Notes under the pieces: model-generated
Databases searched by the model: none
What the model saw: only the letters and a program-made list of their open reading frames with translations
What the model was told of the DNA's origin: nothing
Translations under genes and position numbers: made by a program
Source of the DNA: Sinomicrobium kalidii
GTDB taxonomy: Bacteria; Bacteroidota; Bacteroidia; Flavobacteriales; Flavobacteriaceae
Length of the DNA stretch: 64,000 nucleotides
Assembly: GCF_021183825.1 (NCBI RefSeq)
Contig: NZ_CP089211.1
Coordinates: 4,818,501-4,882,500, forward strand
Reading direction: 5' to 3'
In this document: positions 11,289 to 19,390 of the stretch, in pieces
Layout of the letters: the number at the start of each line of letters is the position of its first letter
How positions within the stretch are numbered: position 1 is the stretch's first letter

Positions 11289-11338
11289 AAAGCAATATAT
11301 AATTTTAAGTTTATGTAAGGTAAATTATATATTGCTTT
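11289..11338. terminator. long bidirectional terminator hairpin
   Basis: A perfect 17-bp AT-rich inverted repeat (11289-11305 with 11322-11338, 16-nt loop). It is flanked by GTTTTTC on the + side and CTTTTTAC on the - side. It lies 30 bp past the stop of the 78-aa peptide gene and so ends that transcript. Confidence 0.65.
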
Positions 11339-11368
11339 GTTTTTCGGGAATAATAAAATGAGACATTA

Positions 11369-11605
11369 TTATCCAGCTGATCCCATTTCGTCTGCTTCCC
11401 CTTTTTCTATTAGTACTAATGCTTTGTTTGTGGTAAAACCAGCTGATCCCATTTCGTCTGCTTCCCCCTTTTCAATTAGCGTTAATATATTATTAGGAGT
11501 AAAATCAAAATCCTTCTTTTTATTATAGATCTTGTATGACGAAAAGAAAACAACAGCCGAGAAAGATAAGGAAGTAATAAGGTAGAATAATTTTACTGAT
11601 TTCAT
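11369..11605 (-). CDS. 78-aa secreted/membrane-anchored repeat peptide, NVEALA-like
   Basis: An N-terminal hydrophobic segment (residues ~5-24, KLFYLITSLSFSAVVFFSSY) is followed by YKIYNKKKDF and two C-terminal repeats of 22 and 19 residues. Each repeat has the form N..L.LIEKGEADEMGSAG; the last ten residues are identical, and the second copy ends exactly at the stop. The layout (hydrophobic leader, short charged linker, then N-x-x-L-x-L followed by acidic/glycine residues) recalls NVEALA-type peptides of Bacteroidota, but the match is loose. It has its own consensus promoter and a strong terminator, and it lies between two genes for paralogous 4-TM proteins. It could be a peptide precursor whose repeat is the mature unit; that is inference. 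Confidence 0.6.
   Translation of the reverse strand: MKSVKLFYLITSLSFSAVVFFSSYKIYNKKKDFDFTPNNILTLIEKGEADEMGSAGFTTNKALVLIEKGEADEMGSAG
11373..11467. repeat. 66-bp period direct repeat inside the peptide gene
   Basis: Two copies of a 29-bp identical core start at 11373 and 11439 on the + strand. They encode the repeated EKGEADEMGSAG unit on the - strand. Identity at DNA level, including third positions, points to a recent in-frame duplication. Confidence 0.85.
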
Positions 11606-11636
11606 GATAGTATGCTTTTTGGTTATTTAGTTGAAG

Positions 11637-11666
11637 CAAACGTACCAAAAAATAAATTGTTGTCAA
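11637..11666 (-). promoter_or_regulatory. consensus promoter for the 78-aa peptide gene
   Basis: Read on the - strand: TTG (11666-11664), a 19-nt spacer and TACGTTTG (11644-11637), an exact TAnnTTTG match, 31 bp upstream of the ATG at 11605. Confidence 0.6.
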
Positions 11667-11795
11667 TTAATACTTTCGTCGTAACTTTATTACTTTTTAT
11701 CGAAAAAAAAGTAAGGGAAACTATTTTTTTTGTATGAAAAGAGTAATCGTACAATATTACGTAAAAATTCCCAAATAAAATATTTATTATAATGG

Positions 11796-12743
11796 TCAGT
11801 TCCTGTCTGCCTTATATTTTTTTAACTCTTCATCCAGCTTTTCGATATCTATTCCTTTGACGACCTTGAAAAACAATTTTTGTCGTAGTAAATAAACTAC
11901 TGTTGTTGTTACCAGTATTACAGGAATAAGCCAGTAGATTTCCATTTCGTCAACATATTTTATTGAATTATTCAGAACCGAATAAAGTTGAAAAACATAC
12001 ATTGTTATAGGTACAAGAATAATATATCGCCACCAGTGCCAGCAAGTAAGTATCCAGAGGAAAAGAAGGTAAAGGGGAACAAATTTATTCATAAAAAACC
12101 ATGTCCGATGTGATACGCTCAGATAATTAGCACTTTCTAAAGTAAAGAATATTGTTCTCCAGGTTTCTGTGGAAGGAATGTTTTTATAAATATAAAAGAC
12201 AAAAGGGGATGCTGCAATTAGTATGACTATTATAAGATCTGGAAACAAGGATTTCGCTTCTGTTTTTGTTCCTGGTAATATTCTGCTTAATGATTTTAAA
12301 TCAATACCTTTCATTAAAGGAGTTAATAATTTAACACGAAGAAAGTAAGTGACGGTAATTAGGACGGGTACAATTGGTAGAATATGATAAAAATGCATTT
12401 GTTCCATATACCTGATATCCTCATTAATAAGCCCGGCAACCTGGTAAACGTACATTGTAATTGGTATATGTATAATAAAATACCACCAACGACGACAGGT
12501 GAGCAACCAAAGAAATAGAAGATATAACGGGATAAGTTTATTTACAAAATACCAGGCCGTACTGTACAAATCGGAGTAATACGATACTTTAAATGTAAAT
12601 AGTAGCGTTTTCCACTGTTTCGTTTTAGGAAAAATCTCATAAAGGTAAAAAATGTAAGGAGAAATTGCTATCAAGATGGTTATAACACTGCCCAGAAATA
12701 ACAGCTTCCGAATTCGTTTTTTCTCGACACCTGGTCTGTTCAT
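11796..12743 (-). CDS. 8-TM membrane protein made of two tandem 4-TM modules
   Basis: 315 residues of unknown function. Residues ~10-155 and ~168-312 are two copies of the module found alone at 10656-11159. Both copies contain an opening helix with ISPYIFYLYE or ASPFVFYIYK, then NK.(I/V)PLYLLFLW.LTC..WW, then P.TMY.(Y/F)Q, and a closing L.KGID segment; the second copy ends in KLDEELKKYKAD, like the single-module protein. The second half is closer to the stand-alone protein than to the first half. The gene lies upstream of the 78-aa peptide gene on the same strand, 190 bp away, with a separate promoter between. No known motif was recognised. Confidence 0.75.
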   Translation of the reverse strand: MNRPGVEKKRIRKLLFLGSVITILIAISPYIFYLYEIFPKTKQWKTLLFTFKVSYYSDLYSTAWYFVNKLIPLYLLFLWLLTCRRWWYFIIHIPITMYVYQVAGLINEDIRYMEQMHFYHILPIVPVLITVTYFLRVKLLTPLMKGIDLKSLSRILPGTKTEAKSLFPDLIIVILIAASPFVFYIYKNIPSTETWRTIFFTLESANYLSVSHRTWFFMNKFVPLYLLFLWILTCWHWWRYIILVPITMYVFQLYSVLNNSIKYVDEMEIYWLIPVILVTTTVVYLLRQKLFFKVVKGIDIEKLDEELKKYKADRN

Positions 12744-12884
12744 GTGTAAACATGTTTTTTTGGATGTCCAAAATACAAAGAATGAAACAAAAATATGAAG
12801 AGATGATATTTAAAAATATATTGTTCTAGTGTAAGAAAAAACAAATATTATTTACGGTTTTATTGGTGTTATATCGATTAAATG

Positions 12885-12915
12885 TTTGTTTTTTACGATA
12901 AAAGACATACTTTTG
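12885..12915 (+). promoter_or_regulatory. consensus promoter for the outer-membrane barrel gene
   Basis: TTTG (12885-12888), a 19-nt spacer and TACTTTTG (12908-12915), an exact TAnnTTTG, 35 bp upstream of the ATG at 12951. Confidence 0.6.
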
Positions 12916-12950
12916 GTGGGCGAAAATAAATTTTATCTTCATTAAGACAT

Positions 12951-15353
12951 ATGGCTAAATGGTTGTTTTTGGTGTTCGGCTTTATTTACTCTCCAACCGT
13001 TCTTTTTGCCCAGGAGTACAGTATAAAAGGTAAAATTGTAAATGAAAAGCAAGAACCGTTGTCTTTTGTGAATGTACTCTTGCAACGAGAAAAAGACTCC
13101 ACTATTGTCCAGGGCACATCTTCCAATCAAAATGGGGTGTTTGATATTCAGGATATTAAAAGCGGTGACTACCTTATTAAAATATCATATATAGGATATA
13201 ACATATATCAAAAATTGATAGACATAAAGAGTGATCTGGATTTAGGAACCATAGTATTGGCAGAAAAAAGACAAGAACTTGGAGAGGTCACGATAACCGG
13301 AAAAAGGCCACATATAGAAAAACGGGCAGATCGCCTTATTTTTAATGTAGAGAATACTGCGCTATCTCAACAAAGTTCATTTGAGATTCTTAAAAATACT
13401 CCTGGTGTATTAATAATTAATGACCGGATAAAAATAAGGAATACGCCAGCAACTGTCTACATAAATGACAAACGTGTTTATCTGTCGGGAAGTGAGTTAA
13501 GGGACCTTCTAGAAGGTTATTCCGGTACCAATATACGATCTATTGAGGTGATTACGACTCCTTCCTCCAGGTATGATGCAGAGGACGGGACAGTGTTAAA
13601 TATAATTACTTCAAAAAGTATTTCCGTGGGATATAAAGGAAGTGTAAATACACGTATTACAGAAGCTGTTTTTCCCAAATACAATTTCGGAACAGACCAC
13701 TTTTATAAAAATGATTTTTTAAACCTTTTTGCCGGATATAGTTATAGTCCGAGAAAGGAATATAAACACGATAAAAGTTATTTTAATTTTTTTGAGAATA
13801 ATATTCCTGACGATTACTGGGATGTTGATTTCAGGAAAATTACCCGATCGTATGCACATAATTTGCATACTATTTTGGATTTTACCATTAATGAGAAAAA
13901 TTCCCTGAGTTTATCTGCTAACATTTTACATTCACCAGGCAAAACATTCAACAATAAAGTGGTTACCGATATGTTTGATGTTGATCAGAATTTGGAATCC
14001 TATTTTCTAACGGATAGTGAATTGGATAACGATCGATCTAATCTGTCATTTTCTTTGGATTATGGGCTTACTTTAAATGATAAAGGAGTAACAATGAATG
14101 CGGTTAGCAACTATATATACTATGATGACCGCCAAACTCAATTCTTGCGCACTGATTATTTCGACAATAATGATAACTTAACAAATAATAACAGTTTTAA
14201 TTTCCTGGCTAATCAAAGAAACAACATTTTTAGCCAACAACTGGACTTTTCCATTCCCCTGGAATCGCTTCATATTGAAACCGGGCTTAAATATTCTTCT
14301 ATTGACAGTAAGAGTAAAGCTTCATTTGATGGGGAAGATGTTCCTGAAAATACTGAAGATGATAACTTTGATTATATAGAGGACATCTACGCAGCATACG
14401 GGAACGTAACCAGAGAATGGGAAAAATGGGCACTAATTTTAGGATTGAGAGGAGAATATACCGCTGTTGAAGCTAATTCAATAGTTCTCGGAAGCATAAA
14501 TACCCGAAAGTATTTTGAATTGTTTCCAACGGTAAATTTACAACATGCCATTAATGATAATCATCAATTGGAATTAAGCTATAAAAGAAGCTTAAACCGT
14601 CCCAGATATGGAAGATTAAATCCCTATCGGTATTATCTTTATGAGCAACAGTTTTCCGCGGGAAATCCTAATCTTACCAGATCTATTGATAATAAGGTTT
14701 CTTTGGATTATACCTATAAAAAGAAATTTGTTTTTTCTTTATATTATCAACATACGAACGGCCTTATAGAAAGGCTTACCTTTCAAGACAATGAAAATAG
14801 GAATATATATACGTCCTATTTCAACATTGATGAAGAATTTCAATATAGCCTTGATTTTATGTATTATGGATATGTGTGGGATTGGTGGTATTTATACGTT
14901 TATATGTCCGGATTTTATATGGAAAATACATTTCAGGCTTTAGAAAGTGATAATGTCATGCAAACCAGTCATATTTTAGGCTATTTTGGAAGGGCGTATA
15001 ATCAGTTTGTACTATCCGAAGACCGAACTTTTACTGCCGACCTGACCCTTTATTATATGCCTAAATTTTTATATGGTTCCATTAAGACCGATCCTCGTTT
15101 TTATACCGATATAGGGTTTACCAAATCTTTTTGGAATAAGCGATTGGTGGCTACATTGAATTTCACAGATATATTTAATACTAAGAACAGATGGCAAAGG
15201 TCAAAATACCTGAATCAGGATAACGGGTATATTGATATGCCGGAAAGACGCACTGTTTCCATAGGGCTCAAATACAACTTTGGCAACTATCGCCTCAAAG
15301 ACAACAAGAGAAACACTACCCCCGATGAGCAGGAAAGACTTGAAGGAGAGTAG
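12951..15353 (+). CDS. TonB-receptor-like outer membrane beta-barrel protein
   Basis: 800 residues with a signal peptide (residues 1-20, ending LFAQ). Residues ~23-105 are a carboxypeptidase-regulatory-like beta-sandwich (IKGKIVNEKQEPLSFVNVLL). A plug-like region follows (EITGKRPHIEKRADRLIFNV style, residues ~113-215), then a large aromatic-rich beta-barrel of the OMP_b-brl_3 type typical of Bacteroidota. The protein ends in FGNYRLKDN followed by a hydrophilic tail, so the barrel's last strand (RRTVSIGLKYNF) is 25 residues before the end. It shares the AT-rich composition of the 10.6-12.7 kb genes and is divergent from them. Cargo is unknown; transport or sensing of a small peptide is possible. 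Confidence 0.82.
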   Translation: MAKWLFLVFGFIYSPTVLFAQEYSIKGKIVNEKQEPLSFVNVLLQREKDSTIVQGTSSNQNGVFDIQDIKSGDYLIKISYIGYNIYQKLIDIKSDLDLGTIVLAEKRQELGEVTITGKRPHIEKRADRLIFNVENTALSQQSSFEILKNTPGVLIINDRIKIRNTPATVYINDKRVYLSGSELRDLLEGYSGTNIRSIEVITTPSSRYDAEDGTVLNIITSKSISVGYKGSVNTRITEAVFPKYNFGTDHFYKNDFLNLFAGYSYSPRKEYKHDKSYFNFFENNIPDDYWDVDFRKITRSYAHNLHTILDFTINEKNSLSLSANILHSPGKTFNNKVVTDMFDVDQNLESYFLTDSELDNDRSNLSFSLDYGLTLNDKGVTMNAVSNYIYYDDRQTQFLRTDYFDNNDNLTNNNSFNFLANQRNNIFSQQLDFSIPLESLHIETGLKYSSIDSKSKASFDGEDVPENTEDDNFDYIEDIYAAYGNVTREWEKWALILGLRGEYTAVEANSIVLGSINTRKYFELFPTVNLQHAINDNHQLELSYKRSLNRPRYGRLNPYRYYLYEQQFSAGNPNLTRSIDNKVSLDYTYKKKFVFSLYYQHTNGLIERLTFQDNENRNIYTSYFNIDEEFQYSLDFMYYGYVWDWWYLYVYMSGFYMENTFQALESDNVMQTSHILGYFGRAYNQFVLSEDRTFTADLTLYYMPKFLYGSIKTDPRFYTDIGFTKSFWNKRLVATLNFTDIFNTKNRWQRSKYLNQDNGYIDMPERRTVSIGLKYNFGNYRLKDNKRNTTPDEQERLEGE

Positions 15354-15365
15354 TATTTCTGCTTT

Positions 15366-16487
15366 TTACAAGTTTGATTTTTTGCGGATATCTTTTGGTA
15401 AACCGTCTTTATGCAACATTACCGATATGGCTTTAAGTCTCATATAGGGAACACTCATGTAAATATAACCACCGCTGTCTCCCACACGAGTTTTATCGGT
15501 CCCCCATGAATTTTTCACTTTATAGTACATATTACCTTTCTGGTCTTTTACCTTCCCGGTAATATGCATAAGATGGTCGTCGGTGGTGTGGAAGTTCTCG
15601 AATTCCTGCTGCCGGTATTCCGGAGTGATGTTTTTTTCCGGTTTGATCTCTTCCAGTATTGCCTTTTTTTCAAACTCGTTTTCCGGGATCACTGCGATGC
15701 CGTCTTTTTGGGAGAACGTCGGTTCGCTGACATCACAGTCCAGCGCCAGGGTATAACCGTTTTCAAGAGCATGGTCGATAACACTTATAAATTTGTCAAG
15801 CGGCAGGTTGTAGTAACTGCCGTTGGAAAAATTATCCGGAATATTAAGAATAAAACTCGTATAAAAGGGCCGGTGCAGAAAAGAAGTGACCGAAACGTAA
15901 TTTTCCGGTTGTATCCCTGTCATTTCCAGGAACGATTCCGGACTGTATTGTTTGCCATCATAAGTAAATTCATCCATCCTTTCCCCCAGGTATACATCAA
16001 GGACACTTTCGATGGCTTTTTTCCAGTTATCAGACAAGGTTTTTGCGGGGTTATCCACGTATACCTTTAGCATGGCTTCCAGTACGGAGACCATTTCGAT
16101 ATGATTGTATTTTTCCTGTCCTTCTGCCAATCCCGTATACACACTCTGAGGAACAATTCCGTACGCAGCCACACTGTTCATTACATCGTGTGACAGTCCT
16201 CCCTGGCTGAACTGTGCTTTTCCCTGCCGCATAACATAATTCCAGGCTTTTTTAGTATATGTGTTCCGCACGTTGTACATCTCGGAGATATCGATTTGAT
16301 TCCCCGTTGTTCGTATAATCTCCGATTCCAGGAATGAAGAAGTTGAAAAACTCCAGCAGGTGCCTGTAATCCCCTGACTGATTACCGGAGTGGCCTCCAG
16401 GTCTGTAAGCGTTTCAAAAGTGTACTGTTGCGAAAATGCAAGGGCTGCGATACAGAGGCAAGCCAGAGTGGTGAGTGTTTTTTTCAT
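15366..16487 (-). CDS. secreted C1-family cysteine peptidase (aminopeptidase C/bleomycin hydrolase-like)
   Basis: 373 residues from ATG 16487, which gives a clean signal peptide (MKKTLTTLACLCIAALAFSQ). An upstream in-frame ATG at 16607 would add 40 residues read through a palindromic repeat, so I reject it. The papain-type triad is visible: Cys44 in ITGTCWSFS, histidine in DDHLMHITG and asparagine in KNSWGTD near the C-terminus. The order and length match bacterial PepC/bleomycin-hydrolase relatives that are exported in Bacteroidota. It converges on the outer-membrane barrel gene with a 12-bp gap. Likely acts in the periplasm or outside the cell on peptides. Confidence 0.85.
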   Translation of the reverse strand: MKKTLTTLACLCIAALAFSQQYTFETLTDLEATPVISQGITGTCWSFSTSSFLESEIIRTTGNQIDISEMYNVRNTYTKKAWNYVMRQGKAQFSQGGLSHDVMNSVAAYGIVPQSVYTGLAEGQEKYNHIEMVSVLEAMLKVYVDNPAKTLSDNWKKAIESVLDVYLGERMDEFTYDGKQYSPESFLEMTGIQPENYVSVTSFLHRPFYTSFILNIPDNFSNGSYYNLPLDKFISVIDHALENGYTLALDCDVSEPTFSQKDGIAVIPENEFEKKAILEEIKPEKNITPEYRQQEFENFHTTDDHLMHITGKVKDQKGNMYYKVKNSWGTDKTRVGDSGGYIYMSVPYMRLKAISVMLHKDGLPKDIRKKSNL

Positions 16488-16505
16488 TTGTTTGTTTTTT
16501 GGGTG

Positions 16506-16578
16506 AGAAGTCCGTAGTTCGGAGTCGGAAGTTTTGATGCAGATTAATTTTACTTCCGGCTTCAGACTTCCGGCTTCT
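16506..16578. repeat. imperfect intergenic palindrome
   Basis: Two 27-nt arms (16506-16532 and 16552-16578) pair at about 20 of 27 positions around a 19-nt loop. Both arms are built from GGAAGT / ACTTCC units. It lies just upstream of the peptidase start. It resembles the short repeat families found between flavobacterial genes, but copy number could not be checked. Confidence 0.5.
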
Positions 16579-16648
16579 ATCTTTTTCATAATGTAGTATT
16601 GGGTCAAAAAGACTAAAAAGGATTATTTTTACGCAAAATAACAAAATT

Positions 16649-17491
16649 ATGAATAAAGCAGATTGGAAAGTTGTCAAGGAATACGAAGATATCACTTATA
16701 AGAAATGTAACGGAGTGGCCCGGATAGCCTTTAACCGGCCCGATGTTCGTAATGCCTTCCGGCCCAGGACGGTTGGCGAGCTTTTTGAAGCCCTTCTGGA
16801 TGCCCGGGAAGACACCTCGATCGGTGTGGTTTTACTTTCGGCAGAAGGTCCGTCAACCAAAGACGGCGTATATTCCTTTTGTAGCGGGGGAGATCAGAAT
16901 GCCCGTGGCCATCAGGGCTATGTGGACGATTCCGGCATGCCCCGGCTCAATATACTCGAAGTACAGCGCCTCATCCGTTTTATGCCAAAGGTGGTGATTG
17001 CGGTGGTCCCCGGATGGGCTGTAGGAGGGGGGCACAGCCTGCATGTGGTTTGCGACCTTACGCTGGCCAGTAAGGAACATGCCATTTTCAAACAGACCGA
17101 TGCCGATGTCACCAGTTTTGACGGCGGATACGGCTCCGCTTACCTTGCCAAGATGGTAGGGCAGAAGCGTGCACGCGAGATTTTCTTTCTGGGGAGAAAC
17201 TACTCTGCTCAGGAAGCCTGTGAAATGGGGATGGTCAATGCTGCAGTGCCCCACGAAGAATTGGAAGATACAGCCTATGCATGGGCACAGGAAATCCTGG
17301 CCAAGTCACCTACCTCGATAAAAATGCTGAAATTCGCTTTCAACGCCACCGATGACGGCATGGTAGGGCAACAGGTTTTTGCGGGAGAAGCTACCCGGCT
17401 TGCCTACATGACCGAGGAAGCCAAAGAAGGCCGCAATGCTTTCCTGGAAAAACGGAAACCGGACTTCAAGAACATAAAATGGATACCCTGA
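16649..17491 (+). CDS. menB: 1,4-dihydroxy-2-naphthoyl-CoA synthase
   Basis: 280-residue crotonase-fold enzyme that closes the second ring of menaquinone from o-succinylbenzoyl-CoA. The CoA/oxyanion segment is FCSGGDQNARG near residue 80; the second oxyanion segment AVGGGHSLHVVCDLTLAS and the TDADVTSFDGGYGSAYL block are diagnostic of MenB and not of fatty-acid crotonases. The C-terminal EGRNAFLEKRKPDF is typical. It heads the men cluster; menA follows after 89 bp. Confidence 0.96.
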   Translation: MNKADWKVVKEYEDITYKKCNGVARIAFNRPDVRNAFRPRTVGELFEALLDAREDTSIGVVLLSAEGPSTKDGVYSFCSGGDQNARGHQGYVDDSGMPRLNILEVQRLIRFMPKVVIAVVPGWAVGGGHSLHVVCDLTLASKEHAIFKQTDADVTSFDGGYGSAYLAKMVGQKRAREIFFLGRNYSAQEACEMGMVNAAVPHEELEDTAYAWAQEILAKSPTSIKMLKFAFNATDDGMVGQQVFAGEATRLAYMTEEAKEGRNAFLEKRKPDFKNIKWIP

Positions 17492-17580
17492 TTCAATAAC
17501 GATTTGGGGCGTTAAAAAGGACAGCAGGATTTTTCGCCATAAAAGGTGATCTCTGAATTTGATTAACAGCGAGATGTTAT

Positions 17581-18486
17581 ATGAGTAAAACGAAAGCGTT
17601 TATATCAGCGGCCCGGCTCCGGACCCTTCCCCTTTCCGTATCCGGGATTATTGCAGGTACGGGAATTGCCGCTTCACGCGGTTTTTTTAACTGGAAAATA
17701 TTTGCCCTTGCCCTGCTTACCACCGTCGGATTTCAGGTGCTTTCCAATTTCGCCAACGATTATGGAGATGGTGTTAAGGGCACAGACAATAAAGATCGTA
17801 TCGGTCCGCAACGGGCACTGCAAAGTGGTATTATAAGCCCCGGCGAGATGAAGAAGGCAATCGCCGTAACCATAGCAATAACCATGCTGGTTGCCCTGTT
17901 ACTCATCTATCTGGCGTTCGGGAGGGAGAATTTCGGTTATTCCGTATTGTTCTTCTTCCTTGGTGTTGTATCCATCATAGCTGCCATAAAATATACCGTG
18001 GGCAGATCGGCATATGGCTATCACGGTTTCGGCGATGTATTTGTCTTTTTGTTTTTCGGACTCCTCAGTGTAGCCGGAAGTTATTTTCTGTATACCAAAA
18101 ATATGGACTGGACCGTATTCCTCCCGGCAATTACCATCGGATTGCTCAGTGTAGGGGTATTGAACCTGAATAACATGAGGGATGAACAAAGTGATGCAAA
18201 ATCCGGTAAGAACACCCTGGTAGTGAAGATAGGAGGGCAAAAAGCAAAACGATATCACTATATTGTTCTGATAACGGCATTACTGCTGGTTTTGCTTTTT
18301 GCTGTGCTCCAAAGTTTTTATATTTATCAATATTTATTTCTTTTGGCCTTTATACCCGTATTAAAGCATATGGATACGGTTCGGAAAAATAAAGTGCCGA
18401 AAGCGCTGGACCCCGAGTTGAAAAAACTGGCCATAAGCACATTTCTGCTTTCCGTCCTGTTTGCATTGGGACTGGCTTTGTTCTAG
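17581..18486 (+). CDS. menA: 1,4-dihydroxy-2-naphthoate polyprenyltransferase
   Basis: 301-residue UbiA-superfamily inner-membrane prenyltransferase that attaches the polyprenyl tail to dihydroxynaphthoate. Both aspartate motifs are present: NDYGDGVKGTDN near residue 60, followed by RIGPQRALQSG, and NNMRDEQSDAKSGKNTL near 200. Eight to nine hydrophobic segments are visible. Position between menB and menC agrees with the role. Confidence 0.95.
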   Translation: MSKTKAFISAARLRTLPLSVSGIIAGTGIAASRGFFNWKIFALALLTTVGFQVLSNFANDYGDGVKGTDNKDRIGPQRALQSGIISPGEMKKAIAVTIAITMLVALLLIYLAFGRENFGYSVLFFFLGVVSIIAAIKYTVGRSAYGYHGFGDVFVFLFFGLLSVAGSYFLYTKNMDWTVFLPAITIGLLSVGVLNLNNMRDEQSDAKSGKNTLVVKIGGQKAKRYHYIVLITALLLVLLFAVLQSFYIYQYLFLLAFIPVLKHMDTVRKNKVPKALDPELKKLAISTFLLSVLFALGLALF

Positions 18487-18602
18487 GTCGTTTACGGCGA
18501 TTGCTATGACAGGTATATTATATTGAATACCTGAAAGGACAAATGGTGAAGTGAACAGAATCTGTATTGTATAATATAAGTGATAATAAATCGTAACATA
18601 CC

Positions 18603-19280
18603 ATGAAAATAACGTTTTACGGACACGCAAGCCTGGGAATAGAGGTAGGCGATGTTCATATCCTGGTAGACCCTTTTATTTCGCCCAATGAAAAGGCTGC
18701 TCATATAGATATTAACCAGATCAAGGCAGATTATATCCTTGTGACCCACGCGCACCAGGATCACATACACGATGTGGAAACCATAGCAAAACATACCGGG
18801 GCAATGGTGATCTCCAATTTTGAGATTGCCCATCATTACGGGGATAAAGGCATTGATTTCCATCCCCTGAACCACGGAGGTAGCTGGGATTTTGAATTTG
18901 GAAGGGTAAAATACGTCAATGCCATTCACACTTCCTCTTTTCCGGATGGTAGTTACGGAGGTCAGCCCGGGGGATTTGTTATAGAAGGAGAACACAAAAA
19001 TATTTATATCGCGGGAGATACAGCCCTTACAATGGATATGAAACTCATCCCCATGCAGGTAAAACTGGACCTCGCCATCCTCCCCATCGGTGATAATTTT
19101 ACAATGGGTGTGGACGATGCCATTATAGCTTCTGATTTTGTACAATGTGATAAAATTTTAGGGTATCACTATGATACTTTCGGTTATATTGAGATAGACC
19201 ACGAAGAAGCCAAACGGAAATTTTTTAACAAGGACAAGGATCTGATGTTACTGGCTATAGGTGAAAGCATTGAACTTTGA
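18603..19280 (+). CDS. metal-dependent hydrolase, UPF0173 / metallo-beta-lactamase fold
   Basis: 225 residues. The metal site THAHQDHIHD (HxHxDH) is at residues ~47-56, with further ligands in the NAIHTSSF and AGDTALTMDM segments. The N-terminus MKITFYGHASLGIEV and the GHYDT-like GYHYDTFGYIEID near the end are characteristic of the UPF0173 family. Cytosolic; substrate unknown. It sits between menA and menC in the same direction, as often seen in flavobacteria, but a biosynthetic role in menaquinone is not shown. Confidence 0.88.
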   Translation: MKITFYGHASLGIEVGDVHILVDPFISPNEKAAHIDINQIKADYILVTHAHQDHIHDVETIAKHTGAMVISNFEIAHHYGDKGIDFHPLNHGGSWDFEFGRVKYVNAIHTSSFPDGSYGGQPGGFVIEGEHKNIYIAGDTALTMDMKLIPMQVKLDLAILPIGDNFTMGVDDAIIASDFVQCDKILGYHYDTFGYIEIDHEEAKRKFFNKDKDLMLLAIGESIEL

Positions 19281-19390
19281 TGAGGAACGTCACAGGGAGA
19301 TATAATGATTCAGGGACGGAGAGAAAAGTTTTTTTTGACATGTACCGGCTCCGGGTTACCTGAGTCATTTATAAAACGCTCAGACAATAA

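Noticed and set aside
11373..11467. The two 29-bp direct repeats 66 bp apart, considered as a minimal CRISPR array
   Set aside because: Only two copies, the unit is in frame with the peptide gene, and no cas genes are present.
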